From a virus, in the IMG/VR virus record IMGVR_UViG_3300032087_003790, positions 1 through 41,916 of that record: a DNA stretch of 41,916 nt. One strand, given 5' to 3'. The notes beneath the pieces were generated by a model that saw only the letters and a list, made by a program, of their open reading frames with translations, had not been told where the DNA came from and made no database searches. Every line of letters begins with the position of its first letter. Positions within the stretch are counted from its first letter, which is position 1. Both the position numbers and the translations under genes were made by a program. Below are positions 37,478 through 41,916 of the stretch, in pieces.

Positions 37478-38255
37478 GATAATTATTAGGCCTTCTTCTG
37501 TGGACGCTTTTTTACAGTGTCCGCAGCAATGGTATCAAGTATTTATCAAAGGGCGTACCTCTATACCAGGCGCCCGTGCAGCTATAGGCACAGCTATACA
37601 TAAAGCTGCAGAAGTTTTATGGAATAACGCCATGAAGACTAGATCTAAAGATTCTAATATGTCTGAGTTGACAGATGCGGCCATGGAGGCGTATTCAGAA
37701 GAAGAGCAAAAAGGTTTGATGTATGATAAAGACGAAAATAAAAATACTGCGGCAGTCGAAATAGTCAAAGGTACCGAAGCGTTTGTAGAAGACGTCGTGC
37801 CTTGGGTATCTATACCTACTGGGGTTGAAAAGCGGTTTACAGTAGAGTTAGAAGGCCATCCTATAGTTTCTGCAGTTAGTGGCACGGTTGATTATATAGC
37901 TGACGGCATCATAGCAGATTTAAAAACTACTAAACGTAAGCCTACAGTAGCTAATTACAAAACACAGCAGTCTATTTATAAGTTTTTAGCTGAGAAGAAT
38001 GGCGTAAACGTCAAAGAAAATCAGATTCATGGAGTAGTTTTAAAGAAAGTTCCAGAAGGAACAGTAATTCCTGCAGCAATAGATGTGCCTCAAGCTAAAT
38101 CTACTGTTAACACTTTATTAGATACTTTGGAAGTGTATAATGAAGATATAGTAGATCCTGATATTTTGTTTAGGGGTAATCCTAAATACTATTTGTGTAG
38201 TCCTAAGTATTGCTCATTCTATAACGAGTGCAAATTTGTCAAAGGAGAATCTTAA
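37470..38255 (+). CDS. PD-(D/E)XK exonuclease with Fe-S cysteines (Cas4/RecB-like)
   Basis: 261 aa from ATG 37470, overlapping the kinase stop by 8 bp. The start at 37410 was not used because it lies deep in the kinase gene. Motifs: C17 in FLQCPQQWY, H44 in GTAIHKAAE, D141 in GTVDY, D151-L-K153 in IIADLKTTKR, Q166 in YKTQQSIY. C243, C248 and C254 (LCSPKYCSFYNEC) complete a four-Cys set with C17, as in Cas4/AddB 4Fe-4S nucleases. It probably resects DNA ends for recombination or degrades host DNA. It precedes a helicase gene and a ligase gene. Confidence 0.88.
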   Translation: MSKIIIRPSSVDAFLQCPQQWYQVFIKGRTSIPGARAAIGTAIHKAAEVLWNNAMKTRSKDSNMSELTDAAMEAYSEEEQKGLMYDKDENKNTAAVEIVKGTEAFVEDVVPWVSIPTGVEKRFTVELEGHPIVSAVSGTVDYIADGIIADLKTTKRKPTVANYKTQQSIYKFLAEKNGVNVKENQIHGVVLKKVPEGTVIPAAIDVPQAKSTVNTLLDTLEVYNEDIVDPDILFRGNPKYYLCSPKYCSFYNECKFVKGES

Positions 38256-38425
38256 TGAGTGTTGAAAAAGAAGTGCAAAATAAAATACGTTATCGTAACG
38301 ATAGAATATCTAAGTTAGAAGCGGAGCTAAAAATATTACGAGATGAGCGTAAACTACTAGAAAGTTGTTTGAGGCCGCCGAAACCTATAGATATAGCTAA
38401 TGCAGTAATGAACGAGTACTATTAA
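38255..38425 (+). CDS. Small coiled-coil protein
   Basis: 56 aa from ATG 38255 (AAAGGAG upstream, TAATG overlap with the exonuclease stop). It reads as one long basic/acidic helix (NDRISKLEAELKILRDERKL) followed by a Pro-rich turn (RPPKPIDIANAV). It lies between the exonuclease and helicase genes, probably as an accessory. No family is recognised. Confidence 0.55.
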   Translation: MSVEKEVQNKIRYRNDRISKLEAELKILRDERKLLESCLRPPKPIDIANAVMNEYY

Positions 38426-39618
38426 TGAAGCCTAGAGAATCCCAAATTCGAATGGCAGAAAGAGCGTTTGCTGTATTAAAGGCAAATGCTCTTGTTTATT
38501 TAGCTGCAGAAGAGCGAACAGGTAAAACGTTAGCTTCTATATTAGTTGCAGAGAAATGTACTACAGTAAATAGAGTCTTAGTAGTTACTAAGAAAAAGGC
38601 TTTAGACGGTTGGCGTGATACCTTGAAAAAGTTTAAACATACTAAGCAATATACAGTAACTAATTATCATCAAGCTAAAAAAGTAAATGGTAAAGACTTA
38701 GATCTTGTAATTTTAGATGAAGCACATAATTATATAGCTTCTTCTCCCAAGCCTTCAGGTTTATGGAAGACGATTAAGCCTTTAACTAAGAATTTGCCTC
38801 TTATCTATATCTCTGCTACGCCTCATGCACAAGGCTATCAGCAGTTATTCCATCAATTAGCGCTTAGTTCATGGTCTCCTTGGGTTGATTATATAAACTT
38901 TTACAAATGGTTTAAAGATTATGGAGTGCCTAATAAGATATGGATTCAGGGCCAAATGAAGGAAACCTATACTAAAACTAAAGAGGAACTAATTAGACAA
39001 GAAACTAACCATTTATTTATAACAGCCACTAGACGAGAATTAGGGTTCGAGCACGAGCCAGAAGATAAACTTCATTATATAACTCTTAAGAAAGCCACTA
39101 AACAGCTTTATAATGATTTAATGAAAAAACGTCTTGCTGAAATGGAAGGAGAGATGCTTGTTTGCGATACGCCAATGAAATTGCGCGTAAGTCTTCACAT
39201 GTTAGAAGGAGGTGTAGCTAAAATAGAAGATAAATATATCGTGCTAGACAATACTGAAAAGATAGACTATATCATAAGAGAATGGGGCGATACTAATGAT
39301 ATGGTTATCTTTTATCACTACATAGCCGAAGGAGAAAAGCTGAGGAAAATATTCGCCAATGCTGAAATATTGCAAGGTACTTCTTATGCAGAAGGAGTAG
39401 ACCTAAGTAAATATAAACATTTAATTGTATATAGCCAAGATTTTAGCACAGCTAAACACACGCAACGGCGTGCAAGACAAGCAAATTTTAAGCGCAAAGA
39501 AGCTATTACAGTACATTATTTAGTTGTAGAGAAAGCTATATCTGAACAAGCTTATCACACTGTGTCAGTGAATAAAACCAACTTTGTTGACTCTGTATTT
39601 GAAAGGATAGAACTATGA
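38425..39618 (+). CDS. SF2 (SNF2-like) helicase
   Basis: 397 aa. Motif I AEERTGKTLAS (residues ~28-38), motif II LVILDEAHNYI (DEAH at 98-101), motif III YISATPHA (~128-135), and in the second RecA domain DMVIFYHYIAEG and a motif VI-like QRRARQANFK. It lacks a long N- or C-terminal extension and is short for the family. It translocates on DNA, likely in recombination or fork remodelling. Overlaps both neighbours (1 and 4 bp). Confidence 0.85.
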   Translation: MKPRESQIRMAERAFAVLKANALVYLAAEERTGKTLASILVAEKCTTVNRVLVVTKKKALDGWRDTLKKFKHTKQYTVTNYHQAKKVNGKDLDLVILDEAHNYIASSPKPSGLWKTIKPLTKNLPLIYISATPHAQGYQQLFHQLALSSWSPWVDYINFYKWFKDYGVPNKIWIQGQMKETYTKTKEELIRQETNHLFITATRRELGFEHEPEDKLHYITLKKATKQLYNDLMKKRLAEMEGEMLVCDTPMKLRVSLHMLEGGVAKIEDKYIVLDNTEKIDYIIREWGDTNDMVIFYHYIAEGEKLRKIFANAEILQGTSYAEGVDLSKYKHLIVYSQDFSTAKHTQRRARQANFKRKEAITVHYLVVEKAISEQAYHTVSVNKTNFVDSVFERIEL

Positions 39619-40457
39619 TTAAACAGCCAATGCTAGCTTATAGTAAAGTACCTGCTTTAGACACTATTAATTACCCTGTATTTGTTTCTCCTAAATTAGA
39701 TGGTATTAGATGTGTAATGTTAAATGGAATACCGCATACGTTTAATCGTAAAAATAAAGTATGGAACAAAGTACCTAATGAATTTGTCTGCCAAGAATTA
39801 AGTAAATTAGCCTTACCTACTTTTGACGGAGAGCTCATGGTTAACGGAGGTTTTAATAAAGTTCAAAGTAGCATAATGAGTGCTAAAGGAGCTTGTGATT
39901 TTACGTATAATGTTTTTGATATTATCGCAGAAGCGCCTTTTTCTAAAAGAATAGAGCAGGTTACTAGTATTATTCGAACAATACAAAGTCCGCGCATTTC
40001 TGTTGTAGATCAATATTGGGTAGAAAATTCTACGCAATTGTTAAGTTTATGGGATAGTTTTATCGCAAAAGGCTATGAGGGCGCGATGGTACGAAGTTTA
40101 TTAGGTCCATATAAGTTTGGACGGAGCACTTTAAAAGAAGGCTATTTAATGAAGCTAAAGCAGTTTTTTGAAAGTGAAGCTATCATAGTTGATTACAAAG
40201 AACTAATGCACAACGCAGATACTACTACAAACAAACAAGAGAATATGTTTGGAGGTAATACCTTAGGCGCATTGGTAATGGATTGGAAAGGAGAGGAATT
40301 CGATTTAGGTTCTGGATTTAATCAAGAACAGCGAGATAAGATATGGGCGAACAAAGAAAGTCTTCTTGGTTCAACAGTTACTTTTAAATACCAAGAAGTA
40401 ACTAAAGATAATAAACCTCGTTTTCCCGTATTTAAATCTTTTAGAGAAGGCTACTAG
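39615..40457 (+). CDS. ATP-dependent DNA ligase (minimal)
   Basis: 280 aa, small (T7 ligase is 359). Motif I KLDGIR with the adenylated K27 (VSPKLDGIR), motif III TFDGELMV, motif IIIa YNVFDI, motif IV GYEGAMVR, motif V YLMKLK. The C-terminal OB domain is short but includes NTLGALVMDWKGEEF. It seals nicks in replication and recombination. Starts by ATGA overlap with the helicase gene. Confidence 0.93.
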   Translation: MIKQPMLAYSKVPALDTINYPVFVSPKLDGIRCVMLNGIPHTFNRKNKVWNKVPNEFVCQELSKLALPTFDGELMVNGGFNKVQSSIMSAKGACDFTYNVFDIIAEAPFSKRIEQVTSIIRTIQSPRISVVDQYWVENSTQLLSLWDSFIAKGYEGAMVRSLLGPYKFGRSTLKEGYLMKLKQFFESEAIIVDYKELMHNADTTTNKQENMFGGNTLGALVMDWKGEEFDLGSGFNQEQRDKIWANKESLLGSTVTFKYQEVTKDNKPRFPVFKSFREGY

Positions 40458-40747
40458 TGGCGGAAGCTAAGCTTCAGGCTAAAATCCTAAAGTATTTAGA
40501 ATCTTTAGGTTTTGTAGTCATTAAGATTGTCGTTGCTAATAAAGCAGGCCATGCAGATATAGTTTGTTGTGCGCCTAATGGCAAATTCTTCGCTATAGAA
40601 GTTAAAGACGATGACGTGCCTAGAGAACTACAAGAATATAAATTAAACTTATATCTTAAAAATAATGGAGTCGCTTTCTGGTGCGACTCCTATGAAATGT
40701 TTGAAAAAGAATTTAATAAAGTTAAACGTTCACTTGGACTTAAATAA
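40457..40747 (+). CDS. VRR-NUC nuclease
   Basis: 96 aa from GTG 40457, overlapping the ligase stop by one base; GAAGG upstream. PD-(D/E)XK core: AGHADIV with D34 and FFAIEVKDDD with E48 and K50, preceded by LESLGFVVIKIVVANKAG. VRR-NUC proteins in phages act as Holliday-junction resolvases or structure-specific nucleases, clearing branched DNA before packaging. Last gene of the plus replication operon; its end overlaps the convergent holin gene by 18 bp. Confidence 0.88.
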   Translation: MAEAKLQAKILKYLESLGFVVIKIVVANKAGHADIVCCAPNGKFFAIEVKDDDVPRELQEYKLNLYLKNNGVAFWCDSYEMFEKEFNKVKRSLGLK

Positions 40748-41242
40748 ATTACCTCCTCTAGAACCAAACCACCACCCTACAGCCAACACAGTTAAGTATA
40801 AAGATGCAGCTACCATATCTTTAAGCATAACAACTAATTCTGTTTTATCGAAAGCCTCTAATCCGCCTACTGCTACCCATACTTGGGCAAAAAGTGCAGT
40901 TACTGCAAGTAATAAGTAAGAAGTTACTGCAGGACGCACAAACTTTAGTAGACCTTCTACCTTGTTGCCGTGCTCTTGGGAGACTGTAAATGCAGCAAGT
41001 TCTCCTTCATTAATACGGATAGCGCCTTCAACTTCTGCTTTGTCTATTTGTTTGTCAACTAAATCTAGTTCATGTTCGCGTTCTAGTTTAGCTTCTTCAA
41101 TATCCAGTTCACGCATTTTAGAGTCGAAGGCGTATTTTTCTCGCTGTGCCTTTAACTCAGTAAACTTAGTTATTACGCCTCCAACCAATCCTGTTATCCC
41201 GGCGGCTCCAGGACCTGCAAGTATATCAACTAACCAACTCAT
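40730..41242 (-). CDS. 3TM holin-like membrane protein
   Basis: 170 aa. N-terminal segment (WLVDILAGPGAAGITGLVGG) is followed by a long charged coiled coil (~30-90; ELDIEEAKLEREHELDLVDK), then two hydrophobic segments (YLLLAVTALFAQVWVAV and AASLYLTVLAVGWWFGSRGG). The ending GWWFGSRG matches the GTA_holin_3TM-type end. Expected to permeabilise the membrane at lysis, though structural roles are also reported for such proteins. Overlaps DUF5675-like gene by 17 bp and ends the late operon. Confidence 0.72.
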   Translation of the reverse strand: MSWLVDILAGPGAAGITGLVGGVITKFTELKAQREKYAFDSKMRELDIEEAKLEREHELDLVDKQIDKAEVEGAIRINEGELAAFTVSQEHGNKVEGLLKFVRPAVTSYLLLAVTALFAQVWVAVGGLEAFDKTELVVMLKDMVAASLYLTVLAVGWWFGSRGGNLFKSK

Positions 41243-41633
41243 CGATTACCTCCAATTCAAATTGTTTTCTCTTAGTAATTTCATTCAATTTTCGCATAGC
41301 ACTGCGGCTATTTAATACTGCATTTTGTCCTGCTAATTTGCCTACTCTAAGTCCTAAAAGAAAGCATCCTTTAGTATGTTTAGCTGTATTACCATTGTGT
41401 ATTAAGATACCAGTCCTATTTTTTACCTTCATAATGTGAAAACAGTTTCGGTATTTGCCCGAAGCAGAACGAGCTAAATAATTAACTTTGTAGGAACCTT
41501 GTGGTATACAAGACACATTCCTAGTATTGTTTTTCCATGTTGGCTCCAAGACAAAAAACTTATGGCCGTTTATTACTAAACAGCCTAAAGTTTCTTTGTT
41601 GGTCCTTAGATATCTAATTAAAATAGCTTTCAT
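41226..41633 (-). CDS. DUF5675-like protein, lysis candidate
   Basis: 135 aa from ATG 41633, chosen because it starts 1 bp after the tailspike stop; the longer start at 41696 lies inside the tailspike frame. Motifs: CIPQGSYKVNYLARSASGKY, then GILIHNGNTAKHTKGCFLLG, the His-Gly-Asn...Gly-Cys pattern of DUF5675 proteins, reminiscent of the HxG...GC site of L,D-transpeptidase-like folds. No canonical endolysin is present, and this gene sits directly before a holin-like gene, so a murein-acting role in lysis is inferred, not shown. Confidence 0.7.
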   Translation of the reverse strand: MKAILIRYLRTNKETLGCLVINGHKFFVLEPTWKNNTRNVSCIPQGSYKVNYLARSASGKYRNCFHIMKVKNRTGILIHNGNTAKHTKGCFLLGLRVGKLAGQNAVLNSRSAMRKLNEITKRKQFELEVIDELVS

Positions 41634-41634
41634 A

Positions 41635-41916
41635 TTAAGTAGCAGGGCTGACTGTTGAAAGATATTGAGCAACCCAAGTTCCAGGAGAGCCTGCAACAGT
41701 ACATACCCAATGGTCTAAGACCATATTATTCCCATCTACAGAAGGCGTAGTATTATACACTCTATCTCCTCTCTTCCAAGTGCCTGCTGTAGGTGCTGCG
41801 GTGCCTAAAAAGTTGGTTTTTAAGCTTCGCTCGTCGCACAACTCTTTTGTGATACCTCCCAATTCTCTAACAACTGGGCAAGCAAATTGTACTGTACCAC
41901 TTGCACCTACCTTAGT
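41635..41916 (-). CDS. Tailspike / tail fibre, C-terminal fragment (5' end beyond window)
   Basis: 94 codons open from the right edge to TAA at 41635. Sequence includes GTAAPTAGTWKRGDRVYNTT and WVCTVAGSPGTWVAQYLSTV, a C-terminal module common in phage tailspikes and fibres. There is no ATG; a TTG at 41862 is a codon within the frame, not a likely start. Probably the end of the tailspike that begins at 1438. Joined directly to position 1 it falls in another frame (the N-terminal frame would read AAC then TAA), so sequence is missing between the ends or the ends do not touch. Confidence 0.75.
   Translation of the reverse strand, partial: TKVGASGTVQFACPVVRELGGITKELCDERSLKTNFLGTAAPTAGTWKRGDRVYNTTPSVDGNNMVLDHWVCTVAGSPGTWVAQYLSTVSPAT

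Overview
The window is almost entirely one AT-rich tailed-phage genome with short-tailed (podovirus-type) morphogenesis genes. There is a portal, scaffold, major capsid protein, head-tail adaptor, beta-propeller-like nozzle, three ejection-type internal proteins and a beta-helix tailspike. I see no tape measure, sheath, integrase, RNA polymerase, tRNA or CRISPR, so a virulent lifestyle is likely. The DNA toolkit (family A polymerase, gp2.5-like SSB, prim-pol/SF3 helicase, small ATP ligase, monomeric class II ribonucleotide reductase) resembles aquatic podoviruses. The host cannot be read from the sequence; a marine bacterium with access to vitamin B12 is an inference.

Layout. (1) 15364 down to 1, minus strand: late structural operon, scaffold to tailspike. 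The tailspike runs off the left edge. A same-strand tailspike C-terminus enters at the right edge, followed by a DUF5675-like lysis candidate and a 3TM holin-like gene (41916 down to 40730). The two ends therefore look like one late operon opened inside the tailspike gene. (2) 15447-17944, plus: RHH protein, small terminase candidate, a small protein, large terminase. (3) 17945-19723: mostly non-coding, repeat-rich DNA with two very small genes; origin or control-region candidate. (4) 19724-24456, plus: small early genes of mostly unknown function, including a TetR-like regulator and a DnaQ-like exonuclease. (5) 32822 down to 24440, minus: primase-helicase, zinc-ribbon phosphoesterase-like protein, class II RNR, DHFR, dimeric dUTPase/dCTPase family protein. 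(6) 33023-40747, plus: SSB, DNA polymerase, ThyA-fold enzyme, dNMP kinase, Fe-S exonuclease, SF2 helicase, DNA ligase, VRR-NUC nuclease. Divergent promoter regions lie at 15365-15446 and 32823-33022. The convergent gene pairs at 24440-24456 and 40730-40747 overlap by 17-18 bp.

How it works together. The ThyA-fold enzyme has Asp where thymidylate synthases have the pyrimidine-reading Asn. That is the signature of dCMP hydroxymethylase. With the kinase directly downstream and an all-alpha dUTPase/dCTPase, the phage may make 5-hydroxymethylcytosine DNA; this is the most interesting biochemical prediction here. A recurrent promoter module (AGTTATAAGAA, a -10 box 59-71 bp later, start codon 48-55 bp after that) precedes four plus-strand genes, including SSB and both copies of an unknown paralogous protein. 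The capsid gene and its neighbour sit in a private cassette with their own promoter between two strong terminators.
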